From positions 15,562,001 through 15,626,000 of the forward strand of contig OY540821.1 in NCBI GenBank assembly GCA_961205875.1: a stretch of 64,000 nucleotides of DNA, in the 5' to 3' direction. Positions within the stretch are counted from its first letter, which is position 1. Each line of letters starts with the position of its first letter. Below the pieces are notes generated by a model that searched no databases, was not told the DNA's origin, and was given only the letters and a program-made list of their open reading frames with translations. The DNA comes from Sialis fuliginosa. Taxonomy: Eukaryota > Arthropoda > Insecta > Megaloptera > Sialidae. Below are positions 1 to 10,720 of the stretch, one piece after another. Position numbers and translations under genes: made by a program.

Positions 1-69
1 ATATTTTTTTTAATTCTAAACAATATTTCCGTAGTCCACGCAAGTAAAACCGCGCGGGCCCAGCTATTT
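1..69 (-). repeat. RTE-like element, 5' head, cut by window edge
   Basis: Read on the minus strand, this stretch starts with AGCTGGGCCC, then a GC-rich box and GTGGACTACGG, then AATATTGTTTAGAAT. It aligns closely with the head of the element at 40595 (GCTGGGCCC, CGCGTAGACTACGG, ATTATTGTTTAGGAT), so the family is repeated within the window. Such GC-rich heads are typical of non-autonomous RTE-type LINEs or SINE-like derivatives in insects. The rest lies beyond position 1. The class is inferred; the repeat itself is directly seen. Confidence 0.6.
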
Positions 70-620
70 TTATTATAAATAAGAAAAAACATCCAATATA
101 CTCAATATATCGTAATTTACTTATGATACTCGCAATATAAAATAACGTACCCTTTGGCGAAGAAATAAAAATAGAGGAAAACCAATAAATTATATGATTT
201 TTATGTAGAACTGCTACGTAAAAAAACCAATATCTGCTCCAGTATACAAACATAACAAAATGTAATCATGATTTTGTCACAAGAAATCAAATACGGGAAA
301 GAAAACTAAGAGAGCACATTTTTTTTCACTCCGCATATTGCAGTGCCAATATTTGTTAGAGGTTCTGATGATTTCGTTACTGTATTTGAATAAGAGATAC
401 ACAAAAATGTTCATGCAGATTTCTAACAAATTTCACTATGGTTTTCTATGATAAATGTCGTTTAGTTGTCAATATATTTAACTTCACTTTTTATTTAACC
501 TAAGTGACAACCAGAATAACGGAGATAAAATTCATTTGAAAACTATCGTCGTATCTTCTGAATTTTACTTTATGTGTAATATATTTTGTCAAATTTAAAA
601 TGTAACTACTTATAAAATAA

Positions 621-700
621 CTAGCGGACTCGTCCAGGCTTTGCACGGGTTAATATTACACCCCCTATTATGTATGTAGTTTCATTAGATCTGGCGGGGA
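621..700 (+). repeat. RTE-like element head (CTAGCGG type)
   Basis: CTAGCGGACTCGTCCAGGCT followed by TTTGCACGGGT is a GC-rich box in AT-rich surroundings. It resembles the 5' heads of degraded RTE or SINE-like retroelements in insects, and the reverse-complemented head at 2290-2324 is of the same type (CTAGCGGCCC). No coding remnant follows and the 3' boundary is unclear. Confidence 0.4.
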
Positions 701-1677
701 AAAAATCACGGGGGTAAATGAATTGTAAGATCTTCTTACATAGTTACAAGTGAAGTTGAAAGTTTTTTAAAAACCTAATGTTTTTATTATTTATTGATTT
801 ACTTTAAAACATTTGCTGTAAATGCTGTAGGCATTTATTCAACACAACTGTTATAATTATAATTATTTTCATTAATTTTAGATATATTTCACTCGAGGCA
901 AATTATAATCATATTTATTAATTATATAAATAATAACATATTGATTTATATTAAAATGTATAACTATTTTCATTATAAGTATTAATTTACATCAACAGGG
1001 ACACACAAATGGTAATTGGTTCTGTACCAATCAGTGCAAAATTAATTACAAAAATATATTTCATACTAGCCGACCTAATTTTTTATGTTGGCAGCACAAA
1101 TAATATTTTTAACTGGGGATGAAATATTATATATTTTTTGTTTTTTATTCATTATATAATCGTAAATATCTCACATAGGAGCCGATCATTTCTTATTGGG
1201 TGCTTACATCATAAATGGAAGACATCCCCGAAATTACACGTTTTTAGGTCTAGTCAGTCAGTCAGGACATGTTATTATATGTACATAGATTAAAAAGAAA
1301 ATAAAAAACAAATAAGGTATTCCTTTCATACGACGCGATGGCTTATTTATTTATTATATGTTACATTTGCACTCGCACAAGTAATAACCAATTCCAATTT
1401 TCATTTTTAATAATACACTTCTGATCTAAAAGTATTATAAAAAAAATATTTGATACGTTATATGAGACACACGTGCAATTCATACAACATACTGCATAAA
1501 ATTGCTTTAAACCATGGTATAATATAATCAGTATACTATACATGTAGATTACACTGTATCGTATCCTGAACGTATTTAATGTGAACAATCGTATTTTTGC
1601 CATGGTCGAAATGTGTCTTATAAAAATACTAAATTATTTTATTCAAACGTTTGCAATATCCATAATACACATAAAAT
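701..1677. other. AT-rich stretch, no feature supported
   Basis: Long A/T runs and scattered short motifs only. The minus-strand reading frame at 1361-1603 is rich in Ile, Leu, Tyr, Cys and Asn, as expected from random AT-rich DNA. It has no domain signature and is not called. Confidence 0.6.
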
Positions 1678-1850
1678 GCTTGTCTGTTTGTTACCTTTTC
1701 ATAGCTAAACTGCTGAACCGATCTTGATGTAACTTGGTAAAGAGGTAGCTTGCGTTCTGAGGAAGAACATGAGTTATTTGTATCTCAAAAAATTGATTAG
1801 ATAAAAAACACAAATTCTACGCAAACGAAGTCTTGGGTAACAGCTAATTT
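1678..1850 (-). repeat. RTE or SINE-like retroelement, tail plus head
   Basis: The plus strand shows TTGTCTGTTTGTTACC, then a run reading like 'TGCTGAACCGATCTTGATGT AACTTGGTA', then a GC-richer box near 1817-1848 whose reverse complement (GCTGTTACCCAAGACTTCG) is a typical element head. The block containing 'ctgaaccgat' is a very common 3' region of insect RTE-type retroelements. The order implies minus orientation. It is short and non-coding, so this is a non-autonomous or truncated copy. Confidence 0.55.
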
Positions 1851-1964
1851 ATTATATAAACGTGTCCTTTGATAAAGATTCGGTTTATAAAATGAATTAA
1901 GAGAAAATGTTAAACTGTAAATTTTAAGCTGTCAATCTTCTTAATAAATATATAAAAACATTGG

Positions 1965-2324
1965 TGCGTATGTCTAAACCACTAAACGTATTGAAGCCAT
2001 ATTCACACCATATGTTCATTTGGTGCTCCAATAAGTTTACCTCTTTTTTGGACCCAGTAAGTGGTGCTGGAGTCGAGATATTTACGAAAATGTGTATTTA
2101 CCTAGCCCAAACTCCTAGGTCCTAGACCCACAAATGTGAAATTATAGGGGTTTCTCCCGTATATAATGTAAGTACTCACTAAAAAGGGTTTTTCTAAAAT
2201 TCAATCTCTAACGCGAAGTTCGACAACTGTCCCATATTGACAATTTAAAAGGTAATAGTTTTTTATAAATTATTTTATATAAAAACGAATACAACGCGGG
2301 TGAAACCGCGAATGGGCCGCTAGT
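1965..2324 (-). repeat. RTE-like non-autonomous element (minus orientation)
   Basis: The right edge reads, on the minus strand, CTAGCGGCCCATTCGCGG then TTTCACCCGCGT, a head of the same kind as at 621. Its left edge (GGTGCGTATGTCTAAACCAC and following) resembles a degraded 'open a question on theta' type tail with a primer-like 'accactaaac' motif. The interior (about 2000-2250) is GC-richer than its surroundings and has no reading frame. Boundaries are approximate. Confidence 0.45.
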
Positions 2325-2365
2325 ATGTATTTAGTACCTATTTAGTAAAATGAATAAACCAAAAA

Positions 2366-2554
2366 TTAAAATTCAATTTTTATAAAAATATATATATATA
2401 TATTTTTAATAAAGGATAATTTTTTTTTAATTTGTATGAACCTATGTTCAATTTGCAGTGAGACTTCTAGTGAATTTTCATTTAACTCCAACTCACAAAT
2501 TTCCACATCGTCCCCAGGCAATATAATTTCCAGCACGTTAATGTCTCTACCCAT
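2366..2554 (-). CDS. Candidate first coding exon, product unknown (low confidence)
   Basis: The minus-strand frame starts at an ATG ending at 2554, with an in-frame TAG 18 bases upstream, so this is the first Met. Residues 1-38 (starting MGRDINVLEIILPGDDVEIC) are acidic, varied and GC-richer than nearby DNA, unlike the Ile/Tyr/Asn/Phe-rich random frames elsewhere. The last ~20 residues come from a T-run and a (TA)n tract at 2385-2405 and are unlikely to be real protein. An exon could end at an AG|GT after 2442, or at a strong donor-like GTGAGT beginning at 2496. I recognise no family. Alternatives: a chance frame, or a decayed transposon protein. Splicing is inference only. Confidence 0.25.
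   Translation of the reverse strand: MGRDINVLEIILPGDDVEICELELNENSLEVSLQIEHRFIQIKKKLSFIKNIYIYIFIKIEF
2383..2405. repeat. (TA)n microsatellite
   Basis: A run of alternating A and T is visible (aaaatatatatatatatat), ending in a short T-run. It lies inside the C-terminal part of the candidate exon on the minus strand and argues against that part being coding. Confidence 0.8.
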
Positions 2555-2725
2555 TATCCTACTCCGTGACTACGGTTAGGTTATTTTAGTTCAGGTATAT
2601 TACAGACGCCAACGAATGATTCCCATCACTGAAGCCTCTATTGGATTTTTTGAGGTAGGAAATTGGATGAACCAATATATTGGCAAAGGGGGTGGACGGG
2701 GATGGAGGAATTGTGAAGCAGAGCC

Positions 2726-2760
2726 GGCCTCTAAGGGCACAATTTTCAATCTTCTTGTTT
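2726..2760 (+). mobile_element. Possible hAT-like terminus
   Basis: CAGAGCCGGCCTCTAAGGGC resembles the CAGGGCCGGcc-type ends of hAT-related elements, as also seen reversed at 56068. It is a single end only. No matching right end was found nearby, so this may be a remnant. Confidence 0.3.
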
Positions 2761-2951
2761 CTTTAGTTTACTATTTTCTATCTTAAGAGAATGATTAAAT
2801 TCTAACGTATGTTGACTGTTGTATATGCAATTGTTGTTGTAAAATGAATGTTTTATTGTATGATGTTTGGAAGTGAGAAATATCAAGCCCGTGTCTTAAT
2901 CAAGTCCGCGAGGGGCAAAAATCTTGCGATTAAATATTAATCTTATTGCAG

Positions 2952-3145
2952 ACTAGCTGTGACCGCGGGTTCGCTCGCGTAGGCTACGCTTTTTGAAAAA
3001 TATAGTTGAATTAAGTACAAACACGATTAGTTAGTATTGTAATAATAACTAATCAATACCTAATTTACCTAACAAAAATGTATCAGAACAAAAAGTATAA
3101 ATAATTTTTATTCTGTTTAAATTTAAAAGTTAATTATTGATAAAA
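2952..3145 (+). repeat. RTE-like element, 5' part (same family as 40595)
   Basis: It begins ACTAGCTGTGACCGCGGGTT, CGCTCGCGTAGGCTACG. It then runs collinearly with 40595-40810: both share AAAAATATAGTT, AAGTACAAACACGATTAGTT, TAATAATAA, ATCAATACCTAA and AAAAAGTATAAATAAT. Similarity fades near 3145. The 3' half with the tail is missing, so the copy is truncated. Confidence 0.7.
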
Positions 3146-4306
3146 AAAGTAAACAATTGACAAAAAACTAAAAAAAATTTTATAATCATTTACTAATTCG
3201 AAGCACTTTTTATTAATTGCAAATTTTTTTAAAAGTTAATCCTTTAAGAGATAAAAATTATAAAATAATGTATTAAACATAAAATGTTTCGATGCTCCTT
3301 GGATTTTTTATATACTTTGAACTATCATTTTTATAAAAAATTTAAACCAAAAAGCAAAATTCATTATTTTTGTGTGGCGTCCTTTTTTTGCTCTACTCTC
3401 TGGTTTATTAACAAAAACAAGTATTTTAATGTCCTTGACAACTCCTAAAAAAATTACCATAAAAACTAAAATTTAATTTGACCCAATAGTTAAAATAAAA
3501 ATGTTTATTGAATTGTTCAAATTTCTGTAAAATATTATTTTATATACATATATAAAATATAGTCCAGTACGTTCCTGGAAGTGCAAAAGGGGTTATTGAT
3601 GGACATTGCGGGCGGTATAGAGGGACGAAATGTGAAAGAATCAATGGCACAACCATTCTCGAATTGTTTGTGTGATTTTTTTTTGAGATTTGCATTGATT
3701 AAACGGAAATTTAATTGTAGATTAGCTACTTTTTTACAGTTATCACAAATTTTGACATAAGGTTTTATGTATTTTATGTTTAAATTGTGAAAATGTTGTA
3801 ACACAATGTTTATCAGATCATTTTCGCAGAAATATATTTCTATTTATCTTCTCTGAATGTTTTGGGTGAGTTTTATTTCACCCCAGTATTCAAACAGAAA
3901 ATATTATATAATTGTTTTTTATGTAATGTTTAATAAATACCCTTTCAAAATTTAATTAATAAAACTATGTAATTAATATTCTTTTGAAATTTTCCAGAAA
4001 GCTATGTAAAGAAAGAATAATTTCATTGAAAGGTTTCCTAGCTTTCTTTACAAATGTAAGGTAGGTAGTAATGGTTTTTGCACATTTTTCATAAATATGG
4101 TACTTTATTAAATAAAAATAGAATTGCTATATTTAAATTAATACGAAGAAAAAATTGCGAGGTTGATTTTTAAACTCTCGAATCTTGGGAAAAATAAAAA
4201 CATTTTTCTTAAATATTTCAGTCACTTCCTGTTATAAGATTTATTTTAAAGTACATTTTATCTATACATATTGCATTACATAGAAAATTTTTACATAATG
4301 AAGTAA
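3146..4306. other. AT-rich stretch, no gene supported
   Basis: Mostly A/T-rich DNA. A modest stem is formed by GTAAAGAAAG near 4007 and CTTTCTTTAC near 4041, separated by about 25 bases. The minus-strand frame at 3535-3804 has no recognisable domain and ends in Tyr/Ile-rich sequence; it is not called. Confidence 0.55.
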
Positions 4307-4590
4307 GTAACCTTTGATCAAATTTAACGATGTGTGATTGGTGCATTTTGAAATGCCGCCACAAAATTTAATAAAAATAGTCATTCGTATTTTGTTTTCA
4401 AATTTATATCTGCCAAAAAATATTATTAAAAATTTATCTAGAATGCTTACTTTAATTTCATTAATGTATTTTATTCTTTATTAAAGTTAAAAACAAAATA
4501 CTGTTGATTAATTTAAAATTTATCAGTTAGTTTCGAGGCGGCATTTCAAAATGGACCAATCACACGTTGTTAAATTTGACCAAAGGTTAC
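4307..4590. mobile_element. MITE with ~54-bp terminal inverted repeats
   Basis: The left end 4307-4360 (GTAACCTTTGATCAAATTTA ... AAATGCCGCC) is the near-exact reverse complement of the right end 4537-4590 (GGCGGCATTTCAAAATGGAC ... AAAGGTTAC), with only a few mismatches. The interior also partly folds back (TATTTTGTTTTCAAA near 4388 against AAAACAAAATACTG near 4492). At 284 bp and non-coding it fits a MITE. I could not define an unambiguous target-site duplication, so no superfamily is assigned. Confidence 0.8.
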
Positions 4591-5123
4591 TACAGCACTT
4601 CTAATTGTCCCCATGTTAAATTTCCTATGTCTTAATCAACTTGTAATACACTGTATAACAAAATAAGACCATTTTAGTTTATCTTATATTCTACGTTTCT
4701 TAATAAAACCAAGCGCGCAAAAACATTTTACTTCTTCTAATATCGGGTTTGATTTCATCAAGAACTTCCAACTCCATAAGTAACCCAAGAGTGGGCTATA
4801 TTTTTGTTATATAGTTTAATTTGCCACCGCGCCGTGTCGCCACTGTGTGTATATAAACTCTTTGGTGGCATATTGAAACAAATGTGTTTACACCGTGCAG
4901 TCAAAGTATTAATCTTGCAACCACTTTCTGCGAAGAAGGAGTGAGAGTTGGGGGAAAAGAGGGCTAGAATGTCAATACTTGTGGCATTTAACTTCCTATA
5001 TACTGATGTCAATCAATTCAGTGCTTGCATTAGATTCAAGTATAAGTTCTTTTCTGTCGGGATTTTTTCTACGCGTTATATTGTATAGGGTGTTTTTAAA
5101 TATAACTATAATATATATAACTA
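4591..5123. other. No gene supported; moderately GC-rich patch 4820-4960
   Basis: The 4820-4960 segment is less AT-rich than its flanks and contains a TATATAAA-like motif near 4849. Its minus-strand frame (4758-5012, 84 codons) has mixed composition but no recognisable motif. I find no splice or start context strong enough to call a gene. Confidence 0.4.
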
Positions 5124-5586
5124 AGGTAAAGTTACCAGTTATGGCCGCAATAAGCGCAAGTTTTTGGTTTTTTTTTGGATTCATGGGCTTGTTTTTTGTA
5201 ATTATCATTAACTCATGTTACTAATAAAACAAGTAACTCAATTTTATTACCAGTCCGCAAATATAGTTTGTTTTTTAAATTATAGCCAGTGATGGACACT
5301 TGCTAATGATAAGTACTACGACACAAGAGATATAAAAGAAAGAATCGTCAAATTTTAAACAATGTAAAGCAGTTGCTATGATAATATAATAATTAATAAA
5401 TAAATTATACTAATAATTAATTTAAATGTCCACCATTTTGACATCTATTGGCCGATTGTCATCAAATCACGCTGCAAGACAGTTAAATGTACATATATAG
5501 ATTAATATTCAGAAGTGGTAGTAGTCAAATATCAACACATATTTATAATTCAGTACATTGAATTAAAAATTTGCCATTACTGACTT
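5124..5586 (+). mobile_element. M1 MITE, copy 1
   Basis: Carries the M1 landmarks in order: CCAGTTATGGCCGC near the start, ACTAATAAAACAAGTAACTC, AGTGATGGACACTTGCTAAT, AAAGCAGTTGCTATGATAAT, TGTCCACCATTTTGAC and GGCCGATTGTCATCAAATCA, and ends near CCATTACTG. M1 is defined by nine copies in this window. The terminal GGTACTGGCACCAG repeat is degraded on the left and lost on the right. Internal reading frames on both strands are incidental. Confidence 0.85.
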
Positions 5587-6325
5587 AAAATAATAATAAA
5601 TTTTATTTTAAATACGTAAATTTGTAACTACAATTTTTCTTAAAAATGGAAAGCTTGATTCAAATTAATGTATTAAAAATACGTAGTTATTAATTATAAT
5701 AATATTTATACGATGTGGGTAAGATACCACTGTAATATTCTACAAATCCAACAAGAATTTTATTGAAGCGCTTCTGAAAAACATAAGATGAATTTTTAAT
5801 ACTACAAAAACAATGTTAATGCTCTACCGGAAACAGTTCTCGTATTATAGCACATTTTTTTACACCAGGTGGCTCTAGTTGATGTCGTTAGTTGGAAAAA
5901 AAACTTAACACATTAGTGTTGGTAGCTTATAAAATTTCACTGAAAATATTTACTTTTAAAAAACAACTGCGGAGTAAATGTTACATTTTATACTTTTTAT
6001 TGGTTATTCCATTTAACAAATATACGAAAAATTTGATATTTTGTAAACATATTTAAGATTTTTATTATCAGGAAGTTTTTTAAAAACAATTTTGAATTTT
6101 TTGATATTACGTTATTTTTTATAATTAAAACAAATTAAATTGTAATTTCCTTTCTGAACTCCAACGATTTGATTTTATCAATTTAATTACAGAAGACATG
6201 AAAATAAAAAGAGATAATTCGAATATTCTATGGTTTAAATATATTTATATTTATAAAAGAAGTATATTACATAAAATATTATTAATATTAATATTTTATG
6301 AAATATAATATAATATTTCAATTTT
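5587..6325. other. AT-rich stretch, nothing recognised
   Basis: Very AT-rich DNA with long A and T runs and short direct AT repeats near 6270-6310. There is no coding signal, RNA gene or repeat matching elsewhere in the window. Confidence 0.6.
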
Positions 6326-7230
6326 TAAAACTATAATACTTCTACGTCTTATTTTCTTGAATTTTAGTCGATATTTGTATGACGAGTTGAAGTTCACTGT
6401 AGGAAATATCACTAAAAAATTTAGAATTTTTGATTTCGATAAAAGTATGTTTATTGTATAGAAAATGACGTGAAAAGTTGAACTGTTCAAACCGCAGGTC
6501 TGTATCTCAAACCGTTCTTGAGATATAGCCTCTCAAAGTTTTATTTTTTTCAAAATTTTGGAGAAAAACGGCCATAACTTTTGAACGTGTGGTCGGAATT
6601 GATTTTAGTTGACGGATTTGTAATCAGCGTGTCAAAATCTATATAACAACATGTATAATACCTTAAATCTCGAGAAAAAAAATTTCGCGAAAAATCGAAA
6701 AAATTCAAAGGGGTATACCTTAAAAAAATGTCGATTTTTGACCAAAATTTTTTTGTCGAATTTTAAAGTATTATACATGTCATTATATAGATTTTGACAC
6801 GCTGATTTCAAATCCGTCAACTAAAATCAATTCCGACTACACGTTCAAAAGTTATGGCCTTTTTTCTCCAAAAATTTGAAAAAAATAAAACTTTGAGAGG
6901 CTATATCTCGAGAACGGTTTGAGATACAGACCTGCGGTTTGAATCATTCAACTTTTCGCGTCATTTTCTATACAATAAACATACTTTTAACGAAATCAAA
7001 AGTTCTAAATTTTTTAGTGAAATTTCCTGCAACTCGTCATACAAATATCGACTAAAATACAAGAAAATAAGACGTAGAATCATTTAGTTACTATTTAAAT
7101 ATATAAGAACTTATTTAAAAAAGTAAAATCTTGAACTAAAGCGGTTTCATAACTAGTTTTTTTTATTAATAGGAGGGGGAGGATTGACTAAATATACTTC
7201 CTTTATTAAAAATTTCACGCCTCGCCACTG
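6326..7230 (-). mobile_element. FB-A foldback element, copy 1
   Basis: A ~735-bp near-palindrome spans 6342-7078, centred on GGTATACC at 6712-6719. The arms carry matching blocks such as ACGTCTTATTTTCTTG, AAACCGCAGGTCTGTATCTC and TTGACGGATTTG in inverted order. The right end continues for ~150 bp through TAATAGGAGGGGGAGG to CGCCTCGCCACTG; its reverse complement CAGTGGCGAGGCG is hAT-like. The left end stops at TAAAACTATAATAC. Two more copies lie at 52753 and 63174. Short mirrored reading frames in the core are products of the palindrome and not proteins. Confidence 0.85.
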
Positions 7231-7828
7231 ATTTTTGTAGTTATTTTTTAAACGATGGGTAAAATACAATCGCGTCTGTGTATAAAAAAGTCTTGTGTTG
7301 ACCACAGCAGTTTATTTTAGTAAAAGAACAAATACACTAAACATATTATATTAATTAAAAACATATATTGCAGTATTTCTGGTAAAAAATGTATAATGTG
7401 TTTGTTATTTAATTAAATTAAACTAAACATTAATTTTCTTTGACGTCATTTCAACAAGAGGGAAGTTAACTGAGGGAACAGTAATATGTGTTTGAAGATG
7501 GAATGGTGTAAAGTAGGGGGGGGGGGGGTGAGAGGATGGGTATAAGATGCACAAGTGCGCTTGCTTGACATCCCGTAAAGAATTTCGTTTTATTCTTGGC
7601 GCCTGTGTTTTCAATTAAAATTTTTAAAGTTTGTGTGTCGACTAAAATATATGTATGAACAGTGGTTGATATATAATTTCTAAGAACTGTTCGTGTTGCT
7701 GCAGATATATTTTTTTATTAATATGGATATACGAGATGATTATTTTTTATCGTGTTCGGCATTTTTATTTTTTTTAGAATGTTTAATTTTTTATTTATTA
7801 AAACTACCCATATAAGATATTTTATTAT
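7231..7828. other. No gene supported; contains a G13 tract and a TGACGTCA site
   Basis: A 13-base G run lies at 7516-7528 and a perfect TGACGTCA at 7441-7448. The text near 7284-7305 (AAAAAGTCTTGTGTTGACCACAG) recalls 35417-35445 and may be a shared repeat remnant. The minus-strand frame 7423-7614 translates the G tract as a proline run and is not called. Confidence 0.5.
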
Positions 7829-8035
7829 GACATGTTTCGAAGGGACTGGAAGTATTGTAATACCGTCGAAAAATTGTGTCCGAAATAATGACAGATTCTG
7901 ATTGTACTAACTTCAAAACGTAAAGAAAAGTTGTCTGGATGTAAAATTTTCTTTCGTTCACGATAACTACTATAAAAATGCACCGATTTGAATTATTTTT
8001 GGGGAAAATGTTTGTCTCAGACCTATTTTTACATT
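7829..8035 (+). repeat. Repeat family C, copy 1
   Basis: Shares, in order, GGAAGTATTGTAATACCGTC, GATTCTGATTGTACTAACTT, AAAACGTAAAGAAAAG, CACGATAACTACT and ATGCACCGAT with the reversed copy at 42655-42895 and the first part with 61371-61460. It is non-coding. The class is unknown; the repeated text resembles a LINE 3' UTR or a decayed DNA element. Confidence 0.75.
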
Positions 8036-8949
8036 GCTTTTATTTCTATATATATTTATTGAATTATTTTATGATCAATTTTTAAAATCCTTTAAATTTT
8101 TTTTTACATAATAATAAAATAAAATCGATCCAACGAATGTATACAGAAATAAATGAAAAATTAAAAAAACTATAGTATGTAAATAAGATAAAATATTTAA
8201 ATTAGTAAGCCCTAAAAACATATACAGTGAAAAATTCTTAAACAAATTGTTGAGGCGTTAGAAATGCTTTCCTTTAAAAAAAGCGTCGCAATTTGAAATA
8301 TTATTGTACGTAAAGTTCACGCATAGTTCTTTTAAACACAGCAATATTTTAGATCCAAGATTAAAAATAGTACATAGGAAGGAAAAAAATATGTATTTTA
8401 ACAACTCTACAAAAAAATATGACTGGCAATTACAATAAATTTGTCTCTGAGATAAAAAAAATTAATTATTCGTAAGGAACCGTTATATGTAGCTGTCCAA
8501 TTCAAAGAAACAGACTCTTTGATCTCTACTTGTCATGATAATAAATTGTATTAAAACATAAAAAAAATCGCTGTTAAAAAATAACACCTCGGCGATCGTT
8601 TGCATAGGTCTATAAACTATACCCCACCACATTAAATAATACATAACACTTCCGAATTTATCAACAGAACTTGATTTAAATACTTTTTTGAGTAGTTGTA
8701 TTTGTACTTTTGTACATACTAAAAAAACTTTAAAAAAATTTCATTTATTGTTTGTTAATTAAGTGATATAAAATATGAGTATAATTGACAAATTTCAGAA
8801 GGAGGGGGGGGGGGGTATTCTTATCCATGGTTGCACCACTCCTTGTAGATATAAATACATTTATTTATTTTTTATGTAACAATATTTGAAACGAATCTCT
8901 AAGATTCAATATACTTGATTTTCGCAATTGTTGAAATAATTACTTACAA
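8036..8949. other. AT-rich stretch, nothing recognised except a G12 tract
   Basis: A 12-base G run lies at 8804-8815 in otherwise AT-rich sequence. No repeat shared elsewhere and no coding-like frame was found. Confidence 0.55.
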
Positions 8950-9401
8950 GGAAAATCGTATCGAATTCAAATTTTGTATATAGTTAGAGGGGGTCAAGGG
9001 TAGCAAGAAAAAAATTATTTTAGCTGCGGTAAAACGGTTTAAGGGGGTGAAATAAAATGTGGCGATGAACGGGTTAAATATTTTTTTCGTGAAATATGTA
9101 TTATATATTTGAATTACTATTGTATAATACAATTAAATTTAGTTAATAGAAGAAAAAAATCTTAAAAAAGAATAGGGTGGAGCTGAACGGTTTCACATTT
9201 TCGAATTTCGACTGTTACCATTTTAAAGAGTATACAAAAATTTTGTATTATAGATTTTTTGAAATCTTCATTAGTTATTTGTAATATACGATTTTTTTGC
9301 ACATTTTGAAAGGGGAATTTCACCCCCTTAAACCGTTTTTTTCTTATTACCCTTGATCCCCTCTAACTATATATAAAATTTGAAATCGATACGATTTTAT
9401 C
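8950..9401. mobile_element. Foldback or MITE with ~100-bp inverted arms
   Basis: The left arm 8950-9053 (AAAATCGTATCGAATTCAAA, TATAGTTAGAGGGGGTCAAG, AAAACGGTTTAAGGGGGTGA) is the reverse complement of the right arm 9309-9401 (TTTCACCCCCTTAAACCG, CTTGATCCCCTCTAACTATA, ATCGATACGATTTTAT), apart from small gaps. The centre (~9055-9305) is AT-rich and repeats a GGGTGGAGCTGAACGGTTTC-like version of the arm motif. It is non-coding. No second copy was seen in the window, so classification rests on the inverted arms alone. Confidence 0.75.
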
Positions 9402-10168
9402 ACTTGAAAAGATTCCCTTGTTATTATATACCTGAAAATAAAATACTCATAGTTATTTTTTTGCATAAAATAATTAAATCCATGATTAAAATATGTTTGT
9501 TTTTGAAAATATGCAGGGGTCGTAGTTGACGGTGTCTGACGCGCGTATAGCGGGAGCATATGTAACTAATTATCATGAGTATAGAGAATTTCTCACATGT
9601 GTCGCATAGACGTTGTTTTGTTGGAAACGTTGGCTCCACAACGCGGCAAGAAATCTTCTCGCTTCGCGCTTTGCTAAGCTCCTCACGTTATGTTTTATTA
9701 CTTGTTAAGAGTTTTAAACAAAAACATATTTGTGTGAAATAATTTGTTGAAAATAAATCGTTTAATGATTTCTGCCAAGATTTCTTCAATTTTATTATAT
9801 TTACCTTAGGTTGCATAAAGCAAAATTAACCACAATTAGTTAATCAGTTGTTTTAAAACCATGGTTATGATATATTTTATAAGGTGAAAAATCAGTATAT
9901 TCAGTGAATTGTTCATTTACAAATTGAGATTAAGTTTAGAATTAACATTAATCATGGTTTAAAAATAAATTAATTTTTCTTCATGCAGCCCGAGGTTAGA
10001 CTATATAATATTATCAGATCTGTCTGTAAATGAATACATTTTGGAGCCTATATATTGTACACAAAGGATCTCGAGCAAAATCAACAGATTTTGCATTTTG
10101 GTTGAAATTATTTGTATTTCTGATGAGTTATCAATACAATAGTGTTGTTCTTTAATAAAAAGCTTATA
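9402..10168. other. No gene supported
   Basis: The 9520-9680 part is somewhat GC-richer (GACGCGCGTATAGCGGGAGC and CAACGCGGCAAGAAATC). Two overlapping minus-strand frames (9347-9559, 9424-9639) show no domain and run into the foldback arm, so I treat them as incidental. Confidence 0.45.
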
Positions 10169-10720
10169 AGGTACTAGCACCAGTTATGGCCGCTATAAGA
10201 GAAAGGTTTACTGTTTATTGTGATTGACGGGGTTCTTTTTTGTAATTCTCATGAACTCATGTTTCTAATAAAACAAATAACTCTTTATTTAATCAATTTA
10301 ATTACAAAAATCCGTTGTTTTTTTTTTAAATTATAGCCTTTTATTTTGTTTATGTTTTTTCTCCAGTAATGGATAAAGTAAAACCAGTAATGAGCACGCA
10401 GTAATAGACATTTGCTAATGATAAGTACTACGACATAAAAGATATAAAAGAAAGAATCATCAAATTTGAAACAATGTAAAGCAGATGCTATGATAATATA
10501 ATAATTAATAAATAAATTATACTAATAATTAGTTTAAATGCCCACCATTTTGACACATATTGGCTAATTGTCATCAAATCACGCTGTAAGACCGTTAAAT
10601 GTATATAGATTAATATTCAGAAATAGTAGTAATCAAATATCAACAAATATTTCTGATTAAGTACATTTAATTAAAAAATAGCTATTACTAGAGTCATATC
10701 CAAGACTGATGCCAGTACGA
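10169..10720 (+). mobile_element. M1 MITE, copy 2 (full length, both ends)
   Basis: The most complete M1 copy, ~552 bp. It opens GGTACTAGCACCAGTTATGG and closes CAAGACTGATGCCAGTAC, so the ends form a ~14-bp inverted repeat with consensus GGTACTGGCACCAG. A TA within the flanking GTAC on each side is compatible with a Tc1/mariner-type TA target, but this is inference because flanking GG/CC is also conserved. Internal CCAGTAATGG/CCAGTAATGAG boxes repeat the terminal motif. No protein is encoded. Confidence 0.9.
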
